This document shows, in pieces, positions 24,715 to 33,198 of a DNA stretch of 49,405 nt. The notes below the pieces were generated by a model. The model searched no databases. It was given only the letters and a program-made list of their open reading frames with translations, and was not told the origin of the DNA. Numbering within the stretch: the first letter of the stretch is position 1; each line of letters begins with the position of its first letter. Source of the stretch: Paenibacillus sp. (GTDB lineage: Bacteria; Bacillota; Bacilli; Paenibacillales; YIM-B00363); assembly GCF_031177825.1 (NCBI RefSeq), contig NZ_JAPSKE010000038.1, forward strand, positions 1 through 49,405, written 5' to 3'. Both the position numbers and the translations under genes were made by a program.

Positions 24715-26253
24715 TTACTTCTTGCCGTTCGCCGCCAACCACTCGTTCAGCTGCTTCTGCGTTTCGGCCCTGATGACTTCGGCGCCGGCCTTCTCCAGCT
24801 TCTCTTCGTAAATCGGCAAATACTGTTCCGGATCGAGCGTGCCGGTCGCGAGCGCGGCGTAATATTCGTCGTTGACGGCCTTCACATTCGCGGTTTCCGT
24901 CTTTACGGGGTCGGTGTTGAACACGAAGCCGTTGTACGGCGATACTTCCGCCTCCGCATTGATCGCAGCCGTCTGCTCCAATTTGTCCGCGGGCGCGCCC
25001 TCCGGCAGGTATTCGTTGCGAATGTTGCCGAATACCCAGTCCGTGTTCGTGAAGTACCCCGACTCCGGATTGGTCTTAATGAAGTTGCCCGTCGTCTTCT
25101 CGTAGTGCTTGCCTTCGATGCCGTATACGAGCAAGTTATACAGCTCTTTATCCGTGTTGACGAGCTCGAGGAACATCATCGCGCGCTCCGGATTTTTGGA
25201 CGTACGGCTGATCGCGTTCATCGTGCTGCCCGCGCCGGTGAATACCGCCTTCGCGAGCGGATGGAGAACGACCTCCTCGCCGCCGATCGCCGCGCTGAAC
25301 TCCACCTCGGAGCCCGGCTTGCCCGTGAAGTCGAACCAAACCGCCGTATTTCCTTTGTTGTAGGCGTCTGCGGCGGACTTCAGCGTCGCCGCGTCCTCGT
25401 TGATCAGGCCTTGGGAATACCAGGAGTGTGCCAGCTTGAAGTTTTCCCGCTTTTCCTTCGTCACTTCCGGCAGCACGGTGTGCGTCGGATCGTTCTTGTA
25501 CACCGCCACCTTCGGGTCGATGCCGTAGATGAAAGCGGTGTAGAAGCCTCTCGTCGTGCCGAACGGGACGATGCCCGGCTCGTTTTCTTTGATTTGCTTC
25601 AGGAACGGCTCGATGTCTTCCATTTTCTTGATCGTGCTCAGATCGAGGTTGTATTTGTCCACGAACCGCTTTTGCAGCACCAAACCCGCGCGGCTGGCGG
25701 AAATTTGGTAGTTCGGCACCGCGTAAATCTGACCGTCGATCTTCGCGTCGTTCCAGAACTTCTCCTCCATCGAATCGTACAAATTCGGACCGTATTTTTC
25801 CAGAAGTTCGTCCAGAGGCTGGAATACGCCTTTCCTCTGATTGTTAGGGAAGGAGAACAACCAGCCCGACGTCCAAATGATGTCGATCGCTTCGTTGGAC
25901 GCGACGATCGTGTTCAATTTCTGCTCATACGTCCCGAAGTCGATCGGCATGAGCTTAATCGTCGCGTTGATTTTTTCTTTCGTAATTTTATTGACGGCTT
26001 CGTTCACCAGCGCTTGATCGACATGCGCTTGGTTCTGAGGATAATACCAGGTGAGCTCGACCGGCTCCAGCTCCGGCGCGGCAGGCAGCTCGTCATCGGC
26101 GGGGGCGGCCGCGTCGGCCGGCTTGTCGGCCGGCGTGTCCGTCGTACCCGTCGTCGAACCCGAGCACCCGGCGAGTCCCGCCGCGAGCGCCGTGCAAAGC
26201 GCGAGCATCATCGACCAGGTTGCTTTCTTTTTCTTCTCGATCGCCTGTTTCAT
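24715..26253 (-). CDS. Sugar ABC transporter solute-binding lipoprotein (LplA-like)
   Basis: A 512-residue family 1 extracellular binding protein. Its lipobox LAGC with Cys30 follows a Lys-rich start and hydrophobic stretch; a Thr/Asp/Ala/Pro linker leads to the binding domain (ELTWYYPQNQAHVDQ-like first strand). The family captures oligosaccharides, including uronic-acid-containing ones, and hands them to an LplB/LplC-type permease pair, which lies just upstream in the same operon. No ATPase gene is nearby; such importers usually borrow a shared MsmK-type ATPase encoded elsewhere. A small inverted repeat (ATTCA-3-TGAAT) before the ribosome-binding site may stabilise its message. Confidence 0.92.
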   Translation of the reverse strand: MKQAIEKKKKATWSMMLALCTALAAGLAGCSGSTTGTTDTPADKPADAAAPADDELPAAPELEPVELTWYYPQNQAHVDQALVNEAVNKITKEKINATIKLMPIDFGTYEQKLNTIVASNEAIDIIWTSGWLFSFPNNQRKGVFQPLDELLEKYGPNLYDSMEEKFWNDAKIDGQIYAVPNYQISASRAGLVLQKRFVDKYNLDLSTIKKMEDIEPFLKQIKENEPGIVPFGTTRGFYTAFIYGIDPKVAVYKNDPTHTVLPEVTKEKRENFKLAHSWYSQGLINEDAATLKSAADAYNKGNTAVWFDFTGKPGSEVEFSAAIGGEEVVLHPLAKAVFTGAGSTMNAISRTSKNPERAMMFLELVNTDKELYNLLVYGIEGKHYEKTTGNFIKTNPESGYFTNTDWVFGNIRNEYLPEGAPADKLEQTAAINAEAEVSPYNGFVFNTDPVKTETANVKAVNDEYYAALATGTLDPEQYLPIYEEKLEKAGAEVIRAETQKQLNEWLAANGKK

Positions 26254-26373
26254 CGAAAAAACCCTCCTTAGAATTCATTGTGAATGAGTTTTATAGAAAG
26301 TAAAGTATGACACGCTGTGTTTCCGTTCACCGTCCTTCCCGCGTTTCATACGTTATCGATTGCCCTAGTTTCG

Positions 26374-27258
26374 TTATCCCTTGATCGCGCCGATCGTCAA
26401 GCCCTTCACGAAGAAGCGTTGGAAGAACGGAAAGACGAGCAGCATCGGCCCGGCCGACAACACGACGACCGCGAACTTGGCCGACGTCTTCGGGAACTGC
26501 GACATATCGAACGACACCATCGCGGTGGCGAACTCGGGACGCGACGTAATGAAGTCGAGCGTATTCATCGTTCGCACGAGCAGCAGCTGCAGCGGCACGA
26601 GGTCTTGCGTGTTGATGAAGAGCATCGCGTTGAACCACTCGTTCCAATAGTTAAACATGATGAACAACCCGAGAGTCGCGAGCGCCGGCTTCGAGAGCGG
26701 CAGGATCAGCTGGAGGTAAATCCGCCACTCCCGGGCCCCCTCCACCTTCGCCGACTCGATAATTTCGGTCGGTATCTTGGACATGAATCCCTTCATAATG
26801 AGTACGTAGAACGGACTGAGCAGGCCCGGCACGATCAACGCCCAGATCGTATCCTTCAGCTGCAGATACTGGGTCATCAGGATGTAAAACGGGACGAGTC
26901 CCCCGTTGAACAGCATCGTGAAGAATACGTAGAACGACGTGATTCGATTCAGCCCGTAGTCTTTCCTCGACAAGGTGTACCCCAAGATCGAAGTGAGCAC
27001 CAAGGAGATGACGGTGCCGACGACGCTGACCGTGATCGTAACGCCATAAGCCCTTAGAATCGTGTCCGGCGTCTTCAGAAAATACTCGTACGCCGAGGTC
27101 GTGACGATTTCCGGGATCAGCTGGAACCCATTGTGCAGAATCGATTGCTCGTCGGATAACGAAATCATAATGACCAAGGCGAAGGGGACGAGCATCGAAA
27201 TCGTAATCGCGACGAATACGGCATGGATCGCGAGCGAAAACCAACGGTTGGTACGCAC
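26374..27258 (-). CDS. Sugar ABC transporter permease, LplC/YtcP-like
   Basis: A 294-residue inner-membrane permease with about six hydrophobic segments and the cytoplasmic EAA loop (ESAKVEGAREWRIYLQLILPLSKPA) that docks the ATPase. The N-terminus FSLAIHAVFVAITISMLVPFALV and the late NYWNEWFNAMLFI are typical of the carbohydrate-uptake CUT1 group. It lies 15 nt downstream of the partner permease gene and 120 bp upstream of the binding protein. Confidence 0.93.
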   Translation of the reverse strand: MRTNRWFSLAIHAVFVAITISMLVPFALVIMISLSDEQSILHNGFQLIPEIVTTSAYEYFLKTPDTILRAYGVTITVSVVGTVISLVLTSILGYTLSRKDYGLNRITSFYVFFTMLFNGGLVPFYILMTQYLQLKDTIWALIVPGLLSPFYVLIMKGFMSKIPTEIIESAKVEGAREWRIYLQLILPLSKPALATLGLFIMFNYWNEWFNAMLFINTQDLVPLQLLLVRTMNTLDFITSRPEFATAMVSFDMSQFPKTSAKFAVVVLSAGPMLLVFPFFQRFFVKGLTIGAIKG

Positions 27259-27273
27259 TTGCTTCTCTCCTTC

Positions 27274-28191
27274 CTAGAACAACGAGTTGTCTTCGTTTAT
27301 TTTCCGAACGATGAAGTTCGCCGTCACGACCAGAACGAAGCCGACGAACGATTGGTAGAGGCCGACCGCCGAAGCCATGCTGACGTCGCCGATTTCGCTG
27401 AGCGCGCGGTAGATGTACGTGTCGATAATGTCCGTCGTCGCGTACGTCATGCCGTTATTGTTCGGAACGAAGTAGTGCAGACCGAAGTCCCCGCGGAACA
27501 TGCTCCCGATGCCGAGGATCAACAAGATGATGATCAACGGCGTCAGCTGCGGAAGCGTAATGTTCGTGATCAGCTGCCAGCGCTTCGCCCCGTCGATCTT
27601 CGCGGCTTCGTACAGCTCGCCGTCGATGCCGAGAATGCCGGCATAATACACCAGCGCCGAAAATCCGATCGCCTTCCACAGATGAACCAAATTCAGAATG
27701 TAAGGCCAGTATTTCGCCTCGAAATACCACTTGATCTTCTCGAGCCCGGCCGCCTCCAGCCAGTTATTGATGAATCCGTTCTGATGATCGAGGAACGCCA
27801 TGACGATGTAGCTCATCACGACCCACGATAAGAAGTAAGGCAGGATCATCGACGTTTGGTACAACTTCAGCCATTTCTTGGAAATTTCGTTAAGCAGAAT
27901 CGCTACCGCCAAGGCGGCGACCGTCGTAAGCAACATGTACCCGAGGTTGTAGAGCACCGTGTTGCGGGTAATGCGGAACGCGGTCTCGCTCGCGAACAGA
28001 AACTCGAAGTTTTTGAAACCGATCCATTCGCTCCCGAGAATGCCCTTGTCGTACACGTAATTTTTGAACGCGATGATGACGCCGAACATCGGAAGATACG
28101 CCATTACGAAAATGTAAAGGATGGAAGGAAACGAGAGGGTAAACAACTCGATGTTCCTGCCGAAAAAACGCACTGTCTTCGAACGCTGCAT
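27274..28191 (-). CDS. Sugar ABC transporter permease, LplB-like
   Basis: A 305-residue inner-membrane permease that opens the importer operon. It has six hydrophobic segments and the EAA loop (YEAAKIDGAKRWQLITNITLP) that contacts the ATPase. LplB-type family members import complex oligosaccharides in Paenibacillaceae. The following permease and binding-protein genes complete the importer apart from its ATPase. Its upstream region carries repeats proposed as binding sites for the AraC regulator. Confidence 0.93.
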   Translation of the reverse strand: MQRSKTVRFFGRNIELFTLSFPSILYIFVMAYLPMFGVIIAFKNYVYDKGILGSEWIGFKNFEFLFASETAFRITRNTVLYNLGYMLLTTVAALAVAILLNEISKKWLKLYQTSMILPYFLSWVVMSYIVMAFLDHQNGFINNWLEAAGLEKIKWYFEAKYWPYILNLVHLWKAIGFSALVYYAGILGIDGELYEAAKIDGAKRWQLITNITLPQLTPLIIILLILGIGSMFRGDFGLHYFVPNNNGMTYATTDIIDTYIYRALSEIGDVSMASAVGLYQSFVGFVLVVTANFIVRKINEDNSLF

Positions 28192-28276
28192 GCTGCGTAT
28201 TCCTCCCAGCTCCGGCCGTGGTGTGCCTGTTTGACTCCACGATAGCTAGAAATCATCCTCGCGGGTAGTGAAAAAA

Positions 28277-28318
28277 CTGTACTTTTGTCTCCGTTTCAAG
28301 TGGAGGATCTGTATTTTT
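28277..28318 (-). promoter_or_regulatory. Candidate AraC-type operator upstream of the importer operon
   Basis: Two direct repeats, CTGTACTTTT (28277-28286) and CTGTATTTTT (28309-28318), lie 32 bp apart, about three helix turns, some 85 nt upstream of the first permease gene. On the minus strand TTGAAA (28293-28298) between them could be a -35 box. Similar TACTTTT repeats precede the amidohydrolase operon. Confidence 0.45.
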
Positions 28319-28467
28319 CTAACTCCGGCTTAGGATTGGGGAGACGTAACGGAGGTTACGCTTCGATCGTGCCTCGCGTGCCTCGGCGGTCGTGTTCCGG
28401 TACCGCAACCGATGACGCTTCCGTTGCGTTAGGAATGTATCTCGAAAGAAGGGGGCATTAAACGAGG

Positions 28468-29298
28468 ATGAGAATCGTCAAAGTCGTTTTGGTATTCATG
28501 CTGTTTTCCGTCGCGATCGCCTGTACGGCTGTTCCGAACCGCTCCCCCGTCGCTTCGAACGACCTACACGCAAGGGTGAACATGAATTACGATCAGGCGA
28601 ACGTGGAGGAAGCGATGCAAGGCAAAGGAATCGCCTTCGTTTCCTTGCCTCCTCGGAAAGATTGGGTCCTCGCGGGCGTGGAACCGCTGCTGTACGCCGT
28701 CGGCAGCGCCAGGGAGCGGACCGCCCCGGAAGAGGAAGCATCGATTTATATTTTCGATTCCGCCGGACACCGCGAAGAAGGAGTCGAGGACTTCCGTCGA
28801 CAAGCGGAAGCGTATAACATGATCGTTCCGCGCATGTATGAAAAACGGAATGTCCTGATACTATACTGGGCGATCGGGGACCGGATGAAGCCGGCGCAGT
28901 TGGATGAGAGGTTTACGAACGCAATCCGCAGTCTTCACGCCATTACGGAATTCAGCGGCATGACGACGGGCGCCAAAAAAATCCCCTATTCGATCTTCAT
29001 CGGCGGGAAACGTTACGGGGGGCTTGCTTTCGAAAAAGGGGCGTCGATCCATTCGGTCGAAACGCACAGGAACGGAAGGGTCCATACCATCCAAATCCGT
29101 GGCTGGCGTCTTCCTTCGGACGTTACCGTCGAGCATCAAGGCGACAAAGTGCTGGTGGACTATTCGGAGAGCTCTTCCTTGTCGAAGGAACATGTGGTCG
29201 TCCGGTTCCGCGAAGACGATGTGGAACCGACCGACATCCGCATCTCCTTGAACGGGCGCAAACAGCGGATCGTCGGGATCGAATCCGGGATCGAATAA
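28468..29298 (+). CDS. Probable secreted or lipid-anchored protein of unknown function
   Basis: I do not recognise this 276-residue protein. It begins with a hydrophobic export segment ending VAIAC, a weak lipobox, so it may be a lipoprotein. The rest is a soluble, mixed alpha/beta sequence with many charged residues; a middle segment (ILYWAIGDRMKPAQLDERFTNAI) looks like a folded domain and the C-terminal part is rich in beta-type sequence. AAGAAGGGGG lies 12 nt upstream of the ATG. It is divergent from the importer operon and convergent with the Rieske gene, so it is its own transcription unit and need not share their function. Confidence 0.7.
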   Translation: MRIVKVVLVFMLFSVAIACTAVPNRSPVASNDLHARVNMNYDQANVEEAMQGKGIAFVSLPPRKDWVLAGVEPLLYAVGSARERTAPEEEASIYIFDSAGHREEGVEDFRRQAEAYNMIVPRMYEKRNVLILYWAIGDRMKPAQLDERFTNAIRSLHAITEFSGMTTGAKKIPYSIFIGGKRYGGLAFEKGASIHSVETHRNGRVHTIQIRGWRLPSDVTVEHQGDKVLVDYSESSSLSKEHVVVRFREDDVEPTDIRISLNGRKQRIVGIESGIE

Positions 29299-29330
29299 AA
29301 ACATGACGCGACCCATATCGCGTCATGTTT
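29299..29330. terminator. Bidirectional terminator
   Basis: A perfect 12-bp stem (29299-29310 with 29319-29330, AAACATGACGCG/CGCGTCATGTTT) with an 8-nt loop lies between convergent genes. The minus-strand tail TGTTTTTATT is good; the plus-strand tail is weaker. Confidence 0.82.
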
Positions 29331-29343
29331 CATGTTGTCCGAT

Positions 29344-29727
29344 CTACGGGGCGCTCTTCTTCCTCGAACCCATCGTCAAATACAACCGGCCTTCTTCTTC
29401 CACGACCTCGAAGCTCCGCAAGCGGATGCTCTCGTCCGCCAAATGGCGTCCGTTCTTTAGATCGAATTCCCAGCCGTGCCAAGGGCACCGAAGCACCTGT
29501 CCCTCCAAGCCGACTTGATACTCGTACACCTGCGACGGCAGCCTCGTATCGGTCACGTGACCGACGCAGACCGGAGCGCCCGCATGCGGACACATATTGC
29601 GATACGCGTAAAATCGGCCGTCTACGTAGAAAATCCCGATCTCCATCCCGTTCACCGCGACGATCGTTCGGCCCTCGCCGCGAACGGCCTCCGCATCGGC
29701 CGCGTACACCTTCTCCTTCTCAGTCAT
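29344..29727 (-). CDS. Rieske [2Fe-2S] ferredoxin-like protein
   Basis: A 127-residue protein with a complete Rieske site: Cys46 and His48 in CPHAG, Cys81 and His84 in CPWHGWEF. It has no transmembrane or catalytic oxygenase domain, so it resembles the small soluble Rieske ferredoxins that pass electrons to an oxygenase or serve an associated enzyme. It overlaps the end of the amidohydrolase gene by 8 nt, so the two are translationally coupled and probably work together. A partner oxygenase and reductase are not seen in the window. Confidence 0.92.
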   Translation of the reverse strand: MTEKEKVYAADAEAVRGEGRTIVAVNGMEIGIFYVDGRFYAYRNMCPHAGAPVCVGHVTDTRLPSQVYEYQVGLEGQVLRCPWHGWEFDLKNGRHLADESIRLRSFEVVEEEGRLYLTMGSRKKSAP

Positions 29728-30808
29728 AGGCCTCCCCTCCCGTCTCCGCCGGGCGGGATAAGCCGTACAGTTCCATCGCGGTTTCTCCCATAATGCGGCG
29801 CTTCAGCTCCTTCGGCATCGGCGGCAGCGCCATCAGCGGGTTGTCATAATCCCAGTGCGGGTAGTCGGTGGAAAACATGACGCACCGCTCCGCGCCGATC
29901 ATGTCGAAGATTTGCAGCAGATGCTTATGATCCTTCGGCTCCTCGATCGGCTGCGTCGTCAAGAAGACGTGTTCCGCGATGTACTCCGACGGATGCTTCT
30001 TCAGCCACGGCACCGAGGAACGGAGCGCCTTGTAGTTTTTGTCCATCCGCCACATCATCGCCGGCAGCCAAGAGATGCCGCCCTCGATCGCGACGAACTT
30101 CAACTTCGGGAACTTCTCGAAGACGCCCTCGCAAATGATGCTGTTCAGATGCCCGATGTAGCTGACGGGCAGCACGTTATGCCATTCGAAGTACCGCGTC
30201 GGGTAGCCGGCATTGGTCGGCGACGGCGCGATGCCCCGGCCTTCGCCGCCGGGGTGAATGGCGACCGGCAGGCCGTTCCGCTCCGCGGCTTCGTAAATGG
30301 GGTGATAAAATCGCTGCCCGTACAGCATGCGCGAAGCGCTGCTCATGATCACCTGCACCATGCCGGGATGAGAGCCCATGCGATCGATCTCTCGCGCGGA
30401 CGCCTGCGGATCGGTATTGTTGATCGCGATCGAGCCTCGGAACGCCGGACTCCGATTCAGCCAATGCTCGACCGTCCAGTCGTTCCATGCGCTGGCTAAG
30501 GCGTTGGCATAGTCCGGATCGGGGTATAACGAAATTTCGATGCCGGACGTCAAGATCGCGTAATCGATGCCGTTCGGTTCGATCAAGTGGCGGATCATGA
30601 AGTCCGGGTCGCTGCCCGGGCCGCCTCCCGAGTCCGGGTTCGCGTCCTTCCGCGCGCCGCCGACGACCGAATAATACTGTCTGGGAATGCCCATCCCCAT
30701 CTCGAGCCATTCCTCATGCCATGCCTTGGGGAGATAAGGCAAGATGTCGTATTTGGAGTTCATTGCATTGTGCACGTCCGAATCGACGACGACCATTCCG
30801 TTCAGCAA
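29720..30808 (-). CDS. Amidohydrolase-2 family metal-dependent hydrolase or decarboxylase
   Basis: A 362-residue TIM-barrel protein of the amidohydrolase-related family that includes aminocarboxymuconate-semialdehyde decarboxylase and gamma-resorcylate decarboxylase. It starts with the metal motif DSDVH instead of the usual HxH, has AIHPGGEG and VAIEGGISWLPAMMWRMD in the middle, and the late metal Asp in FSTDYPHWD. Loss of the first HxH is common in this subgroup. The TTG at 30808 has AAGGAGG 9 nt upstream. Coupled to the Rieske gene, it may take part in aromatic-compound turnover; the substrate is unknown. Confidence 0.85.
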   Translation of the reverse strand: MLNGMVVVDSDVHNAMNSKYDILPYLPKAWHEEWLEMGMGIPRQYYSVVGGARKDANPDSGGGPGSDPDFMIRHLIEPNGIDYAILTSGIEISLYPDPDYANALASAWNDWTVEHWLNRSPAFRGSIAINNTDPQASAREIDRMGSHPGMVQVIMSSASRMLYGQRFYHPIYEAAERNGLPVAIHPGGEGRGIAPSPTNAGYPTRYFEWHNVLPVSYIGHLNSIICEGVFEKFPKLKFVAIEGGISWLPAMMWRMDKNYKALRSSVPWLKKHPSEYIAEHVFLTTQPIEEPKDHKHLLQIFDMIGAERCVMFSTDYPHWDYDNPLMALPPMPKELKRRIMGETAMELYGLSRPAETGGEAYD

Positions 30809-30900
30809 TGGCTACAACCTCCTTGACGTTGATGTGTACGCGTCTCGCTTCGATGCTGTTATAAGCATATCGTAAGCGCTGCCAAATCTGCATTCTCCAT

Positions 30901-30932
30901 TCTCTACTTTTCGTTGTCCGATCTTTACTTTT
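30901..30932 (-). promoter_or_regulatory. Direct repeats upstream of the amidohydrolase operon
   Basis: TCTCTACTTTT (30901-30911) and TCTTTACTTTT (30922-30932) are near-identical direct repeats exactly 21 bp apart, about 93 nt upstream of the start codon. The spacing of two helix turns is usual for AraC-family dimers. The rest of this 314-bp gap (30809-31122) shows no gene. Confidence 0.5.
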
Positions 30933-31122
30933 TTTCGCGCGCGAAAGTCATCCCCCATGCTGTCCCGGGACCGGCACTCTATAACCGGTTCCTCATCTGT
31001 TTTCGGCTGCTCGCCTTCCTCTACTCTCGGCATCACCTTTTTTCAGCGAACGTTCAACCTTCATTCAAGTTGAATTCAGGGACGAGGATTACACTGGTTT
31101 CATGAAGAGGAGGTGAAGGTAT

Positions 31123-31659
31123 TTGAAACGAACGGGATCGATTCGCTGGATCATCGCCGGCGCCGTCCTGCTCCTGTTGTCGCTCATCGCTTGGAAGCTG
31201 CTGCATGTCGCATGGAACGCCGCATCCTTCGGCGCGGGCTCCGCGCACGGACACGGAATTCGCGGCGGCGGCGGCTTCGGCCATGCCGGACCCGGCGGCT
31301 TCCGCGGAGGAGCGGGACCGCTTGCGCATGGCGCTGCGCCGCCTTGGGCAGGGTGGGAGTTGTGCGCTACGTTCTTGAAGCTTGGCGTCACGGCGGCCGC
31401 GATCGCGTTATGGGCGAAGGCGACTGGATTTTTGAAATGGGCGGGCGCTTGTCTAGCCGTCCTCGGAGCGATCAGTCTACTCTCGCCTTGGTGGGCCGCG
31501 GCTTTGCTTCTCGCCGCGTTCTGGTTCGCGACGCGGAAGCCGGACAAGCCGGCGCCGCCATACGTATACCCCGGACCTTTCGTCGTTCCGGACGTCGCGG
31601 TCGACCGCGGAACGTTGCTTGACGAATGGGAACGAAAACAACATAAGGAGGAACATTGA
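31123..31659 (+). CDS. Small membrane protein of the pspA operon
   Basis: A 178-residue membrane protein of unknown function. It has a first helix (IIAGAVLLLLSLIAWKLL), a flexible loop rich in Gly and His (GHGIRGGGGFGHAGPGGFRGG), and further hydrophobic segments (KLGVTAAAIALWAKATGFLKW, WAAALLLAAFWFATRK), then a charged cytoplasmic tail. The TTG start has AGGAGG at good distance. It lies 2 bp before pspA, so it is probably a membrane partner or anchor of the PspA system (inference from position). Confidence 0.75.
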   Translation: MKRTGSIRWIIAGAVLLLLSLIAWKLLHVAWNAASFGAGSAHGHGIRGGGGFGHAGPGGFRGGAGPLAHGAAPPWAGWELCATFLKLGVTAAAIALWAKATGFLKWAGACLAVLGAISLLSPWWAAALLLAAFWFATRKPDKPAPPYVYPGPFVVPDVAVDRGTLLDEWERKQHKEEH

Positions 31660-31661
31660 CA

Positions 31662-32315
31662 ATGGGGATGTTCAAGAGGATCAAACAAATCGCGGCGGCT
31701 GACCTTCACGGCGTGCTGGACCGATTCGAGGACCCGGTCGCCATGGTGAAGCAATACATCCGGGAAATCGAGGAAGAGATGGAGAACGCTCGCGAAGCGA
31801 TGGCTCGGCAGCTTGCAGCGGAGCAAAACTACGGTCTCTTGATCGTTCAGACGAGAGATACCATCGCGAAGCGTTCGCGGCAGGCGGAACTCGCCGTGGA
31901 CAAAGAGGACGACGCGATCGCGGAGCTGGCGCTGGAGGACAAGCTGCAGCAAAGCAGGCTGCTTGCCGGATACGAGGAGCAGCAAGCCGCGGTTCGGGAC
32001 CGGCTCGAGGCATTGAAGACCGAGCTGACCCGATTGGCTCAGCTGCATCGAGAGCTGACGACGAAGCTGGAGGCGCTTCTGATCCGCGCCCACGCGGCGC
32101 AAGCCGTTGGAGCGGCCGCTTCGGCCGCGCCTTCGTTCCGTACCGACGAGATCGTGCGGAACGTCTCTCGGATGGAAGCGAAGGTGTGGCGGATGGAGGC
32201 CGGAGCGAACGCGTCCCGACAGCTGTCCGCGGCGCTCGATCCGTTGAAGCAATGGGAGCGTCGGGACGAGGTTCGGGCGGAGCTGGAGAGGCTGAAGGCC
32301 GCGAAAAACAAGTAA
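31662..32315 (+). CDS. pspA: PspA/IM30-family membrane stress protein
   Basis: A 217-residue ESCRT-III-like protein that protects the membrane by forming helical coats when the membrane is damaged. It begins with the amphipathic helix FKRIKQIAAADLHGVLDRFEDP and continues as a long helical hairpin (YIREIEEEMENAREAMARQLA, then QAAVRDRLEALKTELTRL). It is about the length of B. subtilis PspA. The ATG has AAGGAGG 10 nt upstream, overlapping the end of the preceding gene. The gene pair likely forms a cell-envelope stress operon, but no clear sigma W promoter was found upstream. Confidence 0.9.
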   Translation: MGMFKRIKQIAAADLHGVLDRFEDPVAMVKQYIREIEEEMENAREAMARQLAAEQNYGLLIVQTRDTIAKRSRQAELAVDKEDDAIAELALEDKLQQSRLLAGYEEQQAAVRDRLEALKTELTRLAQLHRELTTKLEALLIRAHAAQAVGAAASAAPSFRTDEIVRNVSRMEAKVWRMEAGANASRQLSAALDPLKQWERRDEVRAELERLKAAKNK

Positions 32316-32326
32316 TCATGCGGAAG

Positions 32327-32359
32327 AGACCGCCGGAGGAGAAGTGCCACCGGCGGTCT
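32327..32359 (+). terminator. Terminator after pspA
   Basis: A 10-bp stem (32327-32336 with 32350-32359, AGACCGCCGG/CCGGCGGTCT) with a 13-nt loop follows pspA. The tail TTCCTGCT is poor in T, so efficiency is uncertain. Confidence 0.6.
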
Positions 32360-32378
32360 TCCTGCTGCGGATTTCATA

Positions 32379-33014
32379 TTATGGACGACCGCCGATCTCT
32401 ACTTTTATTTTGAGGAGAAGCACCGTCTGATCCTCGCGAATCATTCGGGCGACGGCATCCGGATCCTGATAGTCATAGGTGCGAAGCGAATGCTCTACCT
32501 TCCTGTAGACGCCTAGGATTTTGGTTTCCCCGGATGCCAAGCCCGCTTCTTCGTCCCCGATGGCATATCCCCAAGTGCTTCCCCCCGGCTTGTTCCAATC
32601 AAACAGGGCGTCTACCGGATGCGGCTGTATCGATGCCCCGGCCGAAAATAAGAAGAAAGAAGGAACGTCCCGCTGATTGTTGATGATGCCGAAGCCTAGG
32701 GAGCCTTCCACGTCAGACTCCGGGCTCCACCCGTACGAAAGTTCGATCAATCGGGAAGGTTCCGTCGGTTTTCCGTCGCGGTACCCTTCGACCCACAACG
32801 TCACCCATGTTCGATCCGCTTGCGTTTGCCTGAAGTTGAAATCGTACAAGAGGCCAAGATGCAGATCTTTGAAAGTCTTTTCGTACTCCGAGCCTGGATT
32901 CGCAGAAACATAAGCGATGCTCCCATCCTCTTCGGGGGCCTGCCCGCAACCGACCGACAAGAAGAGTAGTAAAAATAACGCCGATACCGAGACGATCCGA
33001 AGATGGGGGTTCAT
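32379..33014 (-). CDS. Probable lipoprotein of unknown function
   Basis: I do not recognise this 211-residue protein. The N-terminus (ALFLLLFLSVGC) looks like a lipoprotein signal with Cys24 near the end. The mature part is rich in aromatic residues and beta-type segments (RTWVTLWVEGYRDGKP, IELSYGWSPESDVEGSL, GIINNQRDVPSFFLFSAG) and ends in a hydrophobic strand (QTVLLLKIKVEIGG). It is convergent with pspA and has its own promoter region; no functional link to neighbours is evident. Confidence 0.65.
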   Translation of the reverse strand: MNPHLRIVSVSALFLLLFLSVGCGQAPEEDGSIAYVSANPGSEYEKTFKDLHLGLLYDFNFRQTQADRTWVTLWVEGYRDGKPTEPSRLIELSYGWSPESDVEGSLGFGIINNQRDVPSFFLFSAGASIQPHPVDALFDWNKPGGSTWGYAIGDEEAGLASGETKILGVYRKVEHSLRTYDYQDPDAVARMIREDQTVLLLKIKVEIGGRP

Positions 33015-33198
33015 TCCGTAAACACTTCCTTCCGTTCCCCGTTCGCGACGATTTCCACGCCGAAGGACATCGTGTTTCCGCTTGCGCCGATCGTCCGCAC
33101 TCGCTCTTCGGGTTTCCGCTTCCTATAATACCACATTTTGGGTTTTTCTTTCTGGGAAACACCGCTTCATTCGCCGTTACCAGGCCTCGCCCCCGTAT

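Noticed and set aside
28192..28467. Riboswitch or T-box in the gap upstream of the importer operon
   Set aside because: No conserved core could be recognised; only short direct repeats and a possible promoter are visible.
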